Assembly (NCBI RefSeq): GCF_001598475.1
Contig: NZ_BCZA01000009.1
Coordinates: 1-64,000 of the forward strand
Direction of reading: 5' to 3'
Source: Pantoea agglomerans NBRC 102470
GTDB lineage: Bacteria; Pseudomonadota; Gammaproteobacteria; Enterobacterales; Enterobacteriaceae
DNA length: 64,000 nt
The position numbers and the translations under genes are program-made. Position 1 is the stretch's first letter; every line of letters starts with the position of its first letter. Below the pieces are notes generated by a model, which made no database searches, was not told where the DNA came from, and saw only the letters and a program-made list of their open reading frames with translations. Below, in pieces: positions 1 through 7,826 of this stretch.

Positions 1-357
1 CCCCTGCCCGGCCCCGGCCTGCTCTGAAACTTCAGTGTGAATTGTTAAAAAGGGCACGAGAGTGGAGGCCTGAGCGCCTCTGCTGCTGAAAGGGCTATCC
101 GCAGCGCTGAGGCGTGACGGCGGGCCAGAAGTCCACGCCGGGAAGCGTGGACAGTTCGGGGCCGGCCAGGGAGGGCCGATCCCCGAACGGTTCGTCGGCA
201 CGACGTCAAAGCCGAAGGTACCGCGTGAGCGGCGCGAGGACGGCCCGGCAGCAGCAGAGGTGCGCTGGCCCGCACTGAGGCTCGCTCGCCCATAAAAAAA
301 GCTGCCACGTCTGACCGTGACAGCCTTTACAAATCTAATCTTAACTGACCAGCATTA
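1..357. mobile_element. Non-coding IS4-like MITE, copy 1 (left part outside window)
   Basis: This segment matches 46848-47204 base for base in length (357 bp, no net indel), with about a dozen substitutions counted by eye (roughly 97% identity). The right end reads CTTAACTGACCAGCATTA, identical to the right terminal repeat of the complete copy. The left end lies before base 1. It contains no credible gene; reading frames here are GC-rich shadows. The right end is followed immediately by CCGCTGTGCGG, a small dyad leading into a T-run, so this copy also appears to sit in the middle of a rho-independent terminator. That terminator would serve the gene to the left (deoD in the E. coli order; inference). 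Confidence 0.8.
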
Positions 358-378
358 CCGCTGTGCGGGCCTTTTTTG
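358..378 (+). terminator. Right half of a terminator split by the MITE
   Basis: CCGCTGTGCGG is a CCGC/GCGG dyad followed by GCC and a T-run. If the same 11-12 bases occur left of the element, outside the window, they are the target duplication. The uninterrupted terminator would then be a GCCCGC-TGT-GCGGGC stem with a T-tract. Confidence 0.5.
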
Positions 379-405
379 TTTTATCTTTACCGCAGCGCCG
401 GAACA

Positions 406-1056
406 CTACTCTTTCTTCTCGTCGTCCTCATCCCGATCCTCTTTCACCGGGGTGCTGGCGGTGAGCAGGAACGGCGACTGCTGCCAGCGGGTGCGGCGGT
501 GGCGCAGCAGGGTGCGTGAGAGAATAATGCCAATTGCCAGCGCCAGCAGCATCATCAGACGCAGAATATTGGTGGTGTTATCGACCTGATGCGAGTCGGT
601 GACCAGCACATGGGTATCCAGCGTCACGCGTAAAAAGCCCAGCGGACCCTCGTTTCCGGCCAGCGGCTGCACAATCTGATGGTTGAAATAGCTGCCCGCG
701 CGCTGGCCGTCGAGCGCCAGCCGATCGCGGACATTGATGTTTTCACCGCTGTGCGCCACCAGGCTGCCGTCGCCGTCATAGACCGATGCATCCAGAATAC
801 GGCTGTTAGCCGTCATCTGATTAAGAATGGCTTCTATCTGAGTCCGGTTATTTTCACTGTTGTCCATCAACGGCTTAAGGCTGAACGCCACCTGGCTGGT
901 CAGCGTATGCGCCAGCTCCTCGACCTGTTCAGAACGCGCCGCCTGATGGCCGAGACTGAACCAGGATGCGCCCTGCATCAGCACGACCAGCAGCGCCATC
1001 GAGATGAGAACGATCACGGTACGATGTAAGCGAAATTTCAGTGCGGTTTTAGCCAT
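406..1056 (-). CDS. smp: Membrane protein Smp (YtjB family)
   Basis: This 216-residue inner-membrane protein has an N-terminal membrane segment (about residues 13-34), a periplasmic region of about 120 residues, a second membrane segment (about residues 164-182) and a charged cytoplasmic tail ending in D/E/K-rich sequence. This layout and the position divergent from serB match Smp/YtjB, a poorly understood enteric protein related to haemolysin-expression modulators. The start at 1056 begins MAKTALKFRLHRT, as in the family. No enzymatic motif is visible. Identity rests on sequence recall and synteny. Confidence 0.85.
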   Translation of the reverse strand: MAKTALKFRLHRTVIVLISMALLVVLMQGASWFSLGHQAARSEQVEELAHTLTSQVAFSLKPLMDNSENNRTQIEAILNQMTANSRILDASVYDGDGSLVAHSGENINVRDRLALDGQRAGSYFNHQIVQPLAGNEGPLGFLRVTLDTHVLVTDSHQVDNTTNILRLMMLLALAIGIILSRTLLRHRRTRWQQSPFLLTASTPVKEDRDEDDEKKE

Positions 1057-1163
1057 TAATCATCCGGGTCATATCACAACAGAAAGCCTGGAGATTATGT
1101 TGCCAGAAGCGGCGCAGACAAGGTAGCCTCTTGCGTGGTTTTGTTGTCCCTACAGGAGCTCTG

Positions 1164-2141
1164 ATGCCAAATCGTTTAACCTGGTGCGATCTTCCCGCCG
1201 ATGTCTCCCTCTGGCCGGGTTTGCCCCTTTCTCTTAGCGGTGATGAAGTGATGCCGCTGGATTATCGCGCTGGCCGTACCGGCTGGCTGCTGTATGGTCG
1301 CGGGCTGGATAAGCAGCGGCTGACCGATTACCAGCACCAGCTGGGTGCCGCCATGGTGATCGTCAGCGCCTGGAACGTCGATGAGTATCGGGTGATTCGC
1401 CTGGCGGGATCGCTGACGCCGTTTGCCAGCAAGCTGGCGCACGACGCTGGCCTGGATGTTGCGCCGCTGGGCAAAATCCCGCATCTCAAAACGCCAGGCC
1501 TGCTGGTGATGGATATGGACTCCACCGCGATTCAGATCGAGTGCATCGATGAGATTGCAAAACTGGCGGGCTGCGGCGAGCAGGTGGCGGAAGTCACGGA
1601 ACGTGCGATGCGCGGCGAACTCGACTTCACCGCCAGCCTGCGTCAGCGCGTGGCCACACTGCAGGGGGCAGACGCCAATATTCTGAAACAGGTGCGTGAT
1701 GCCCTGCCGCTGATGCCGGGCTTAACGACGCTGACGCAGAAGCTGCAGGCGCTGGGCTGGCAGGTTGCCATCGCGTCTGGCGGCTTTACCTACTACGCCG
1801 AATACCTGCGCGACAAGCTGCATCTGTCGGCGGTGGTGGCTAATGAACTCGAAATTCGCGACGGCAAACTGACCGGCAACGTGCTGGGACCGATTGTCGA
1901 CGCACAATACAAAGCCGATACCCTGAAGAAGCTGGCGCAGCGTTTTGACATCGCGCCGGAACAGACGGTGGCGATCGGCGATGGTGCCAATGACCTGCTG
2001 ATGATCAAAGCCTCAGCACTGGGCATTGCGTTCCATGCTAAACCTAAGGTGAATGAGCAGACTGCGGTCACCATTCGCCATGCCGATTTAATGGGGGTGT
2101 TCTGCATCCTCACCGGCAGCCTGATCCACGAAGAGCGTTAA
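1164..2141 (+). CDS. serB: Phosphoserine phosphatase
   Basis: SerB hydrolyses O-phospho-L-serine to serine, the last step of serine synthesis, in the cytoplasm. The protein is 325 residues. Residues 117-121 form the HAD nucleophile motif DMDST (nucleophile D117), and GDGANDL near the C-terminus is HAD motif III. The N-terminal third is the enteric ACT-like extension. A TTG start at 1131 would add 11 residues. The ATG at 1164 (MPNRLTWCDLP) is preferred because it has CAGGAG a few bases upstream and matches the known N-terminus of the family. radA follows after 13 bp, so the two are probably co-transcribed. Confidence 0.93.
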   Translation: MPNRLTWCDLPADVSLWPGLPLSLSGDEVMPLDYRAGRTGWLLYGRGLDKQRLTDYQHQLGAAMVIVSAWNVDEYRVIRLAGSLTPFASKLAHDAGLDVAPLGKIPHLKTPGLLVMDMDSTAIQIECIDEIAKLAGCGEQVAEVTERAMRGELDFTASLRQRVATLQGADANILKQVRDALPLMPGLTTLTQKLQALGWQVAIASGGFTYYAEYLRDKLHLSAVVANELEIRDGKLTGNVLGPIVDAQYKADTLKKLAQRFDIAPEQTVAIGDGANDLLMIKASALGIAFHAKPKVNEQTAVTIRHADLMGVFCILTGSLIHEER

Positions 2142-2154
2142 CTGAGGTATTGAT

Positions 2155-3537
2155 TTGGCCAAAGCGGCAAAACGCGCATTTGTCTGTAACGAATGTGGCG
2201 CAGATTACCCACGCTGGCAGGGGCAGTGCAGCGCCTGTCACGCCTGGAACACCATCACCGAGGTGCGCATTGCCGCCTCGCCCGCGGCTGCGCGTAACGA
2301 GCGCCTGAGTGGCTATGCTGGCAGCGCCGGCACCAGCCGGGTGCAGAAGCTCTCTGAAATCAGCCTGGAGGCGTTACCGCGCTTCTCGACCAGCTTCAAA
2401 GAGTTTGACCGGGTGCTGGGCGGCGGGGTGGTGCCGGGCAGCGCCATTCTGATTGGCGGCAGCCCCGGCGCAGGCAAATCCACGCTGCTGCTGCAGGTGA
2501 TGTGCCGGTTGTCAGAGGGGATGAAAACCCTGTATGTCACCGGTGAAGAGTCACTGCAGCAGGTGGCGATGCGCGCCCATCGTCTGGGATTACCCACCGA
2601 AAATGTGAATATGCTGTCGGAAACCAGCATTGAGCAGATCTGCCTGATCGCCGAACAGGAGCAGCCGCAACTGATGGTGATCGACTCGATCCAGGTGATG
2701 CACATGGCGGAGATCCAGTCCTCGCCCGGCAGCGTCGCCCAGGTGCGTGAAACCGCCGCTTACCTGACGCGCTTCGCCAAGACGCGCGGCGTGGCGATCA
2801 TCATGGTTGGTCACGTTACCAAAGATGGCTCCCTGGCCGGACCGAAAGTGCTGGAACACTGTATCGACTGTTCAGTGCTGCTGGATGGCGATGCCGATTC
2901 CCGCTTCCGCACCCTGCGCAGTCATAAAAACCGCTTCGGCGCGGTCAATGAACTGGGTGTGTTTGCCATGACCGAGCAGGGCATGCGTGAAGTCAGCAAC
3001 CCGTCAGCTATTTTCCTGTCGCGCGGCGAAGAGATCACCTCGGGCAGTTCGGTGATGGTGCTGTGGGAGGGAACGCGACCGCTGCTGGTGGAGATTCAGG
3101 CGCTGGTCGATCACTCGATGATGGGCAATCCACGCCGCGTGGCAGTGGGTCTGGAGCAGAACCGCCTGGCGATTCTGCTGGCGGTGCTGCACCGGCACGG
3201 CGGATTGCAGATGGCGGATCAGGATGTGTTCGTCAACGTGGTCGGCGGCGTCAAAGTCACTGAAACCAGTGCTGACCTGGCGCTGATGCTGTCGATGGTG
3301 TCGAGCCTGCGCGATCGTCCGTTGCCGCAGGATCTGGTGATCTTCGGCGAAGTGGGACTGGCGGGCGAAATCCGTCCGGTGCCCAGCGGTCAGGAGCGCA
3401 TCGCTGAAGCGGCGAAGCATGGCTTCAAACGCGCCATTGTGCCGGCAGGGAATGCACCGAAAAAACCGATTGCCGGGATGCAGGTTTTCAGCGCGAAGAA
3501 GCTGGCCGATGCGCTGGCGATTATGGACGATCTGTAA
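2155..3537 (+). CDS. radA: DNA repair / branch-migration ATPase RadA
   Basis: RadA (Sms) is a RecA-like DnaB-type helicase that extends recombination intermediates in repair. At 460 residues it has the standard length. The N-terminal zinc finger is C11/C14/C25/C28. The Walker A motif is GGSPGAGKST near residue 100, the RadA signature KNRFG is present, and the C-terminal Lon-like domain carries the FGEVGLAGEIRPV stretch. The start codon is TTG at 2155 (MAKAAKRAFVC), just before the zinc finger as in the family. It lies 13 bp after serB. Confidence 0.95.
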   Translation: MAKAAKRAFVCNECGADYPRWQGQCSACHAWNTITEVRIAASPAAARNERLSGYAGSAGTSRVQKLSEISLEALPRFSTSFKEFDRVLGGGVVPGSAILIGGSPGAGKSTLLLQVMCRLSEGMKTLYVTGEESLQQVAMRAHRLGLPTENVNMLSETSIEQICLIAEQEQPQLMVIDSIQVMHMAEIQSSPGSVAQVRETAAYLTRFAKTRGVAIIMVGHVTKDGSLAGPKVLEHCIDCSVLLDGDADSRFRTLRSHKNRFGAVNELGVFAMTEQGMREVSNPSAIFLSRGEEITSGSSVMVLWEGTRPLLVEIQALVDHSMMGNPRRVAVGLEQNRLAILLAVLHRHGGLQMADQDVFVNVVGGVKVTETSADLALMLSMVSSLRDRPLPQDLVIFGEVGLAGEIRPVPSGQERIAEAAKHGFKRAIVPAGNAPKKPIAGMQVFSAKKLADALAIMDDL

Positions 3538-3540
3538 CGC

Positions 3541-3574
3541 GCCTGCGGCCGCCAGCGAAAAGCCGCTGGCAGGC
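3541..3574. other. Intergenic palindrome between radA and nadR
   Basis: GCCAGCG (3551-3557) pairs with CGCTGGC (3564-3570) around a 6-base loop, and GCCTGC/GCAGGC can form an alternative outer pairing. No T-run follows, so this is not a standard intrinsic terminator. It could be a REP-like element stabilising the serB-radA mRNA. The family is not recognised. Confidence 0.35.
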
Positions 3575-3612
3575 CGCTCCCACCTTAACCGCATTGATGC
3601 AGGAGGCACGAC

Positions 3613-4854
3613 ATGTCGTCGTTTGATTATCTGAAAACGGCCATTCGCCAGCAGGGCCACACGCTGCAACAGGTCGCTGATGCCAGCGGCATGACCAAAG
3701 GCTATCTGAGCCAGTTGCTCAATGCCAAAATCAAAAGCCCCAGCGCGCAAAAGCTGGAGGCGCTGCACCGTTTTCTGGGTCTGGAGTTTCCGCGCCGCGA
3801 TAAAACGGTCGGCGTGGTGTTTGGTAAATTCTATCCGCTGCACACCGGCCATATCTATCTGATTCAGCGCGCCTGTAGCCAGGTCGATGAGCTGCATATC
3901 ATTATGGGCTACGACGAGCCACGTGACCGCGAACTGTTTGAGAACAGCGCGATGTCACAACAGCCCACGGTCAGCGATCGCCTGCGCTGGCTGTTGCAGA
4001 CCTTTAAGTATCAGAAAAATATCCGCATTCACGCCTTTGATGAGGAGGGGATTGAGCCCTATCCGCACGGCTGGGATGTCTGGAGTAAGGGCGTCAGCGC
4101 GTTTCTCAGCGAGCATGGTATTGCGCCGGATTGCATCTACACCAGCGAAGCGCCCGATGCGGAGATGTATCAACAGCATCTTGGCATTCAGACCGTACTG
4201 GTCGATCCCAGCCGATCCTTTATGAGCATCAGCGGCGCGCAGATCCGTCAGGATCCGTTCCGCTTCTGGGATTATATCCCGACCGAAGTGAAACCTTTCT
4301 TTGTGCGCACCGTGGCGATCCTCGGCGGGGAGTCGAGCGGTAAATCGACGCTGGTGAATAAACTCGCCAACATCTTCAATACCACCAGTGCCTGGGAATA
4401 TGGCCGCGACTATGTCTTCTCCCACCTGGGCGGTGATGAAATGGCGCTGCAATATTCAGATTACGACAAGATCGCGCTGGGCCAGGCGCAGTACATCGAT
4501 TTCGCGGTTAAATACGCCAATAAAGTGGCGTTTATCGACACCGACTTTGTGACCACGCAGGCGTTTTGTCTGAAGTATGAAGGGCGTGAACATCCATTTG
4601 TGCAGGCACTGATCGATGAATATCGCTTTGATCTGGTGATCCTGCTGGAGAACAACGTGCCGTGGGTTGCCGATGGCTTGCGCAGCCTGGGCAGTTCCGT
4701 GGATCGACGGGAGTTTCAGTCGATGCTGGTGACGATGCTGCGGGAAAACAACATCGAATTCCTGCACGTGCAGGAAGATGATTATGACACCCGTTTCCTG
4801 CGCTGCATTGAACTGGTGAAAGCGATGCTGGGCGAGAAAAACGCCCAGCCGTAA
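3613..4854 (+). CDS. nadR: Trifunctional NAD regulator / NMN adenylyltransferase / ribosylnicotinamide kinase
   Basis: NadR represses NAD biosynthesis genes and also makes NAD from NMN and phosphorylates nicotinamide riboside. The 413-residue protein shows three parts. An N-terminal Cro-type HTH covers about residues 1-60. A nucleotidyl-transferase domain carries GKFYPLHTGH (residues 71-80). A C-terminal kinase domain carries the P-loop GGESSGKS (residues 238-245). The ATG has an AGGAGG ribosome site. Length and domain order are those of enteric NadR (about 410 residues). Confidence 0.95.
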   Translation: MSSFDYLKTAIRQQGHTLQQVADASGMTKGYLSQLLNAKIKSPSAQKLEALHRFLGLEFPRRDKTVGVVFGKFYPLHTGHIYLIQRACSQVDELHIIMGYDEPRDRELFENSAMSQQPTVSDRLRWLLQTFKYQKNIRIHAFDEEGIEPYPHGWDVWSKGVSAFLSEHGIAPDCIYTSEAPDAEMYQQHLGIQTVLVDPSRSFMSISGAQIRQDPFRFWDYIPTEVKPFFVRTVAILGGESSGKSTLVNKLANIFNTTSAWEYGRDYVFSHLGGDEMALQYSDYDKIALGQAQYIDFAVKYANKVAFIDTDFVTTQAFCLKYEGREHPFVQALIDEYRFDLVILLENNVPWVADGLRSLGSSVDRREFQSMLVTMLRENNIEFLHVQEDDYDTRFLRCIELVKAMLGEKNAQP

Positions 4855-4865
4855 CGCATGCTGTA

Positions 4866-4892
4866 ACCCGGTCTGCCGCAGGGCAGCCGGGT
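4866..4892. terminator. Hairpin between convergent nadR and adh
   Basis: ACCCGG (4866-4871) plus CTGCC pairs with GGCAG plus CCGGGT (4887-4892), with one bulged T and a short loop. It lies between two convergent stop codons, which suits a bidirectional terminator, but neither side has a clear T-run. Confidence 0.45.
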
Positions 4893-4899
4893 CAGCGCA

Positions 4900-5901
4900 T
4901 TAATACACCATCACTACTTTGCCGCGCATGTGGCCTTCCAGTACGCGCTGATGGGCGGCGGTTAAGGTCTCAACGCTTAAGCCGTGCAGCGTCTCGCTCA
5001 GTGTGGTTTGCAGCTTACCTTCATCCAGCAACGCCGAGACGGCATCCAGAATCTCGCCCTGACGCGCCATATCCGGCGTGTTAAACATGCTGCGGGTGTA
5101 CATCAGCTCGAAATGCAGGGCAGCACTCTTCAGCTTCAGCTGATCCATCGACAGCGGATGTTCGTTTTCCACGATGGTGCAGATATGGCCCTGCGGGGCG
5201 ATAAGCTTTGCCATGGTTTCCCAGTGACCGTCGGTATCATTCAGGCAGAAGATATAATCGACCTGTTTAATGCCCTGTTTTTCCAGCTCTCCAATCATAT
5301 CTTTGTAGTTGATCACCAGATCGGCGCCACGATCGCGGCACCACTGCGCGGAATCTTCACGCGAAGCGGTGGCAATGATCTTCACCTTGCTGCGCAGTTT
5401 CGCCAGCGGGATCGCCAGCGATCCGACGCCGCCTGCGCCGCCCACGATCAGCAGCGTCTGATCTTCCGTTGCTGACTCAAGGTTCAGTCGCTCAAACAGT
5501 CCTTCCCAGGCGGTCAGGGCCGTCAGCGGGATCGCGGCCGACTGCGCCCAGTCCAGGCTCTCTGGCTTGTGACCGGTGATGCGTGAGTCAACCAGCTGCT
5601 CGGTGCTGTTACTGCCAGGACGGGTCAGGTCACCCGCATAAAAAACTTTATCGCCTGGCTTAAAGTTGCTGACTTTGCTGCCCACTTCCAGCACCACACC
5701 GCTGGCATCCCAGCCGAGGATGCGTGGCTGCTCTAATCCGTTCTTCTTCGCCCCTTTGTGAACCTTGGTATCGACCGGGTTGACCGACGCGGCTTTGACT
5801 TCGACCCGCAGGTCATACTCCCCTGGCGCTGGGGTGTCAGGGAAAATTTCAGTGAAGTTTTCAGGACTTTCCGGATTAATTGCGATAGCGCGAATAGACA
5901 T
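4900..5901 (-). CDS. Zinc-type alcohol dehydrogenase / quinone oxidoreductase family protein
   Basis: This is a 333-residue medium-chain dehydrogenase/reductase. It has the GroES-like N-terminal half (VKAASVNPVDTKVHKG) and a Rossmann half with GGAGGVGSLA for NAD(P)H binding. The zinc-ligand cysteines and the GHE motif of true zinc ADHs are not evident, so it is probably a zinc-independent NADPH oxidoreductase of the adh_fam_1/quinone-reductase type. The substrate is unknown. An upstream start at 5994 exists, but MSIRAIAINPE at 5901 follows a CAGGAA ribosome site and gives the family N-terminus. It is divergent from a LysR gene, its likely regulator. Confidence 0.85.
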   Translation of the reverse strand: MSIRAIAINPESPENFTEIFPDTPAPGEYDLRVEVKAASVNPVDTKVHKGAKKNGLEQPRILGWDASGVVLEVGSKVSNFKPGDKVFYAGDLTRPGSNSTEQLVDSRITGHKPESLDWAQSAAIPLTALTAWEGLFERLNLESATEDQTLLIVGGAGGVGSLAIPLAKLRSKVKIIATASREDSAQWCRDRGADLVINYKDMIGELEKQGIKQVDYIFCLNDTDGHWETMAKLIAPQGHICTIVENEHPLSMDQLKLKSAALHFELMYTRSMFNTPDMARQGEILDAVSALLDEGKLQTTLSETLHGLSVETLTAAHQRVLEGHMRGKVVMVY

Positions 5902-5948
5902 AAATTTTTCCTGTTTAGTCAGGCTGGAAGCCTGGATCTGGTGGTTGC

Positions 5949-6020
5949 CATTCTGGCCCTGAAGAGTGCTCACACTCCGCAGGGGCTGTGCCACGCTGTC
6001 TGTGGCAGACTGGCTGATGA
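5949..6020. repeat. Non-coding segment resembling 28886-28982
   Basis: This stretch shares ordered words with 28886-28982: CATTCTG, then AGTGCTCACA-TCC about 15 bp on, then GCAGACTG-CTG. The middle is about 17 bp shorter here. Both copies lie in 5' intergenic regions. It may be a diverged dispersed repeat or chance similarity; the family is not recognised. Confidence 0.3.
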
Positions 6021-6105
6021 TTCGGAACAGGCTTTAAGTGTAGAACCTGATTTTAGCAGTGATAAGATGGACAATCTTTCATAGAGTGTTCGTCTGAGGT
6101 GAACA

Positions 6106-7002
6106 ATGGCATTTCGTCAGTGGCAGGATATGGCACTGTTTGCGCTGGTGGCGGAGTGCGGCAGCTTTACCGGCGCGGCAGAACGTGCAGGGCTGCCAAA
6201 ATCGAGCGTCAGTCAGCGCATCAGCCAGCTGGAGCAGCGGCTGGGAATTCGGTTGCTGAACCGCACCACCCGCCAGCTCAATCTGACCTTTGCCGGTGAG
6301 CGTTATCTGCTGCATTGTCAGGAGATGATGCAGGCCAGTGAACGCGCCGATCAGGCGATCGCCAGCCTGCGCGAAAACCCCAGCGGGCGTCTGCGCATCA
6401 CCAGCCCGGCGGGGATTGGTGCCACGCTGCTGGCGCGCTGTAACGCGGCGTTTTTACGTCTCTATCCCGATGTGACGCTGGATGTCTCGATCTCCGATGA
6501 GATGCGTGATCTGGTGCAGGAGGGCTTTGATGTGGCGCTGCGCACCGGTCAGCCGCAGGAGTCTTCGCTGATTGGCCGCCGGATAGGCAACTGCCCGCGA
6601 CTGCTGGTCGCTTCACAGCGCTATCTTGATCAGCATCCGCCGCTGGTTCATCCACAGCAGCTGTCGGCCCATCGCTGTATAGCACATCGCGCCTGGAATG
6701 AATGGGTGTTGCAGCGCGATGACGAGTTCTACCGCTGGCTGCTGCCGCCAGGCCATCTCACGGATAATTTACTCTATGCGCGCGAATCTGCGCTGGGCGA
6801 TGCGGGCATTACGCTGCTGCCGCACTTTCTGACCGACGGGGCGATGGCGGATCCCCGGCTGGTGCCGGTATTGCCGGAATGGGAAATCGAAGGGAATGAG
6901 CTGTGGCTGGTCTATCCGGGCCGTAAACTGAATTCACCTGCGCTGGCGCGATTTATTGAGTTCGCGCTGCAGTCACCGGTGTTCAGGGAGTTTTATCGCT
7001 GA
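6106..7002 (+). CDS. LysR-family transcriptional regulator
   Basis: The 298-residue protein has an N-terminal winged HTH (about residues 8-65: ALVAECGSFTGAAERAGLPKSSVSQRISQLE) and a substrate-binding domain of the type seen in the DsdC/YhcS-like subgroup that represses or activates a divergent neighbour. It is transcribed away from the oxidoreductase at 4900-5901 across about 200 bp, so that gene is the expected target (inference). Its 3' end overlaps the convergent fic gene by 20 bp. The inducer is unknown. Confidence 0.88.
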   Translation: MAFRQWQDMALFALVAECGSFTGAAERAGLPKSSVSQRISQLEQRLGIRLLNRTTRQLNLTFAGERYLLHCQEMMQASERADQAIASLRENPSGRLRITSPAGIGATLLARCNAAFLRLYPDVTLDVSISDEMRDLVQEGFDVALRTGQPQESSLIGRRIGNCPRLLVASQRYLDQHPPLVHPQQLSAHRCIAHRAWNEWVLQRDDEFYRWLLPPGHLTDNLLYARESALGDAGITLLPHFLTDGAMADPRLVPVLPEWEIEGNELWLVYPGRKLNSPALARFIEFALQSPVFREFYR

Positions 7003-7585
7003 CCGGTACAATGTGGCGCAGGAACAGTGCCGCCATTTTTTCCGGGCCACTCTGGTAACCTGCGATATTTGCCGCTAACCAGTCGCTGGGGCTCACGCCT
7101 TCCCAGCTCACCTGATAGCCTGCGTGAAGAATGATATGCTCGAACAGAATGCGTAATGCCCGACCGTTTCCTTCCCGAAAGGGATGCAGGATATTGAACT
7201 CGCAGTAATACCAGGCAACCTGATGACAAAAAGCTTCATGGTCAGTCTGCTCAAGCCATCTTTCACACGCCAGTTTTGCACATAATTTCTCCGCTTCACG
7301 CAGAATAAAAGCGGGCTGGCAAAAGCGGGTCTCTCCTTTGCTGATAGAGATATCGCGTATCTGCCCCGCCCAGCTATAAAGCTCGTTAAACAGGCAGTAA
7401 TGAATGTGACACAGTGACTGAAGGGTAAAAGGAGGATGAGAGAGCTTAATGGTGTGAATGGTCAGTGCGGTAACATCACGCTCAGCCTGATCCAGCAGGG
7501 TTTGTTCGCGGATATTATAGCGATTGATCAGCACATCGGAATCGGGATAACAGTAGTGATCTCGCCAGACAAGATAACGATTCAC
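6983..7585 (-). CDS. fic: Fic-domain AMPylase toxin (class I)
   Basis: Fic proteins transfer AMP from ATP to hydroxyl groups of target proteins. In class I systems they are held inactive by a separate small antitoxin. This 200-residue protein carries an intact catalytic loop HPFREGNGR (residues 134-142, catalytic H134) and an upstream flap region (SKGETRFCQPA). By recall, E. coli K-12 Fic has a degraded loop (GSG in place of GNG), so this copy looks catalytically competent. The start is GTG at 7585 with CAGGAAG upstream. The antitoxin gene ends 12 bp before it. The stop overlaps the convergent lysR end by 20 bp. Confidence 0.88.
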   Translation of the reverse strand: MNRYLVWRDHYCYPDSDVLINRYNIREQTLLDQAERDVTALTIHTIKLSHPPFTLQSLCHIHYCLFNELYSWAGQIRDISISKGETRFCQPAFILREAEKLCAKLACERWLEQTDHEAFCHQVAWYYCEFNILHPFREGNGRALRILFEHIILHAGYQVSWEGVSPSDWLAANIAGYQSGPEKMAALFLRHIVPVSDKTP

Positions 7586-7597
7586 GTTGGCTTCCTG

Positions 7598-7762
7598 CTA
7601 CTGCTTATAGCGGCGTCGAACCTGTTCCAGGGTCGATAATTCAGCATCTGCTGAAATACGTATCCCCTCCAGCAGGGAACTTGCGGCAAAGTTTGCGACT
7701 TTAGTGGCTTCATAAATCGCTTCAGCTTTTTTAGCCACTGGCCGCTCAGCTTTTTTCTTCAT
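7598..7762 (-). CDS. Fic antitoxin, YhfG/FicA-like (54 aa)
   Basis: This short frame starts at ATG 7762 (MKKKAERPVAKK) and ends with TAG at 7598, just upstream of fic in the same direction. It encodes 54 residues. The stretch AASSLLEG holds S28-x-x-x-E32-G33, which fits the Fic-inhibitory motif (S/T)xxxE(G/N) that inserts a glutamate into the toxin's ATP site. The NFAASSLLEG region also resembles NFQASRLLEG of YhfG. Both start and stop leave a normal ribosome site (CAGGAAG) for fic, so the two genes form a toxin-antitoxin operon. Confidence 0.85.
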   Translation of the reverse strand: MKKKAERPVAKKAEAIYEATKVANFAASSLLEGIRISADAELSTLEQVRRRYKQ

Positions 7763-7826
7763 TGCATTCAGCCCTTAAAACGTCACTGGTGAAGCAGGAG
7801 GAGGCCTGAGCCTCCCCCTGACATCG

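Noticed and set aside
45..308. 87-residue minus-strand frame inside the MITE
   Set aside because: It is Arg/Ala/Ser-rich low-complexity translation of GC-rich DNA, lies wholly within the non-coding element, and the equivalent frame in the other copy is not kept.
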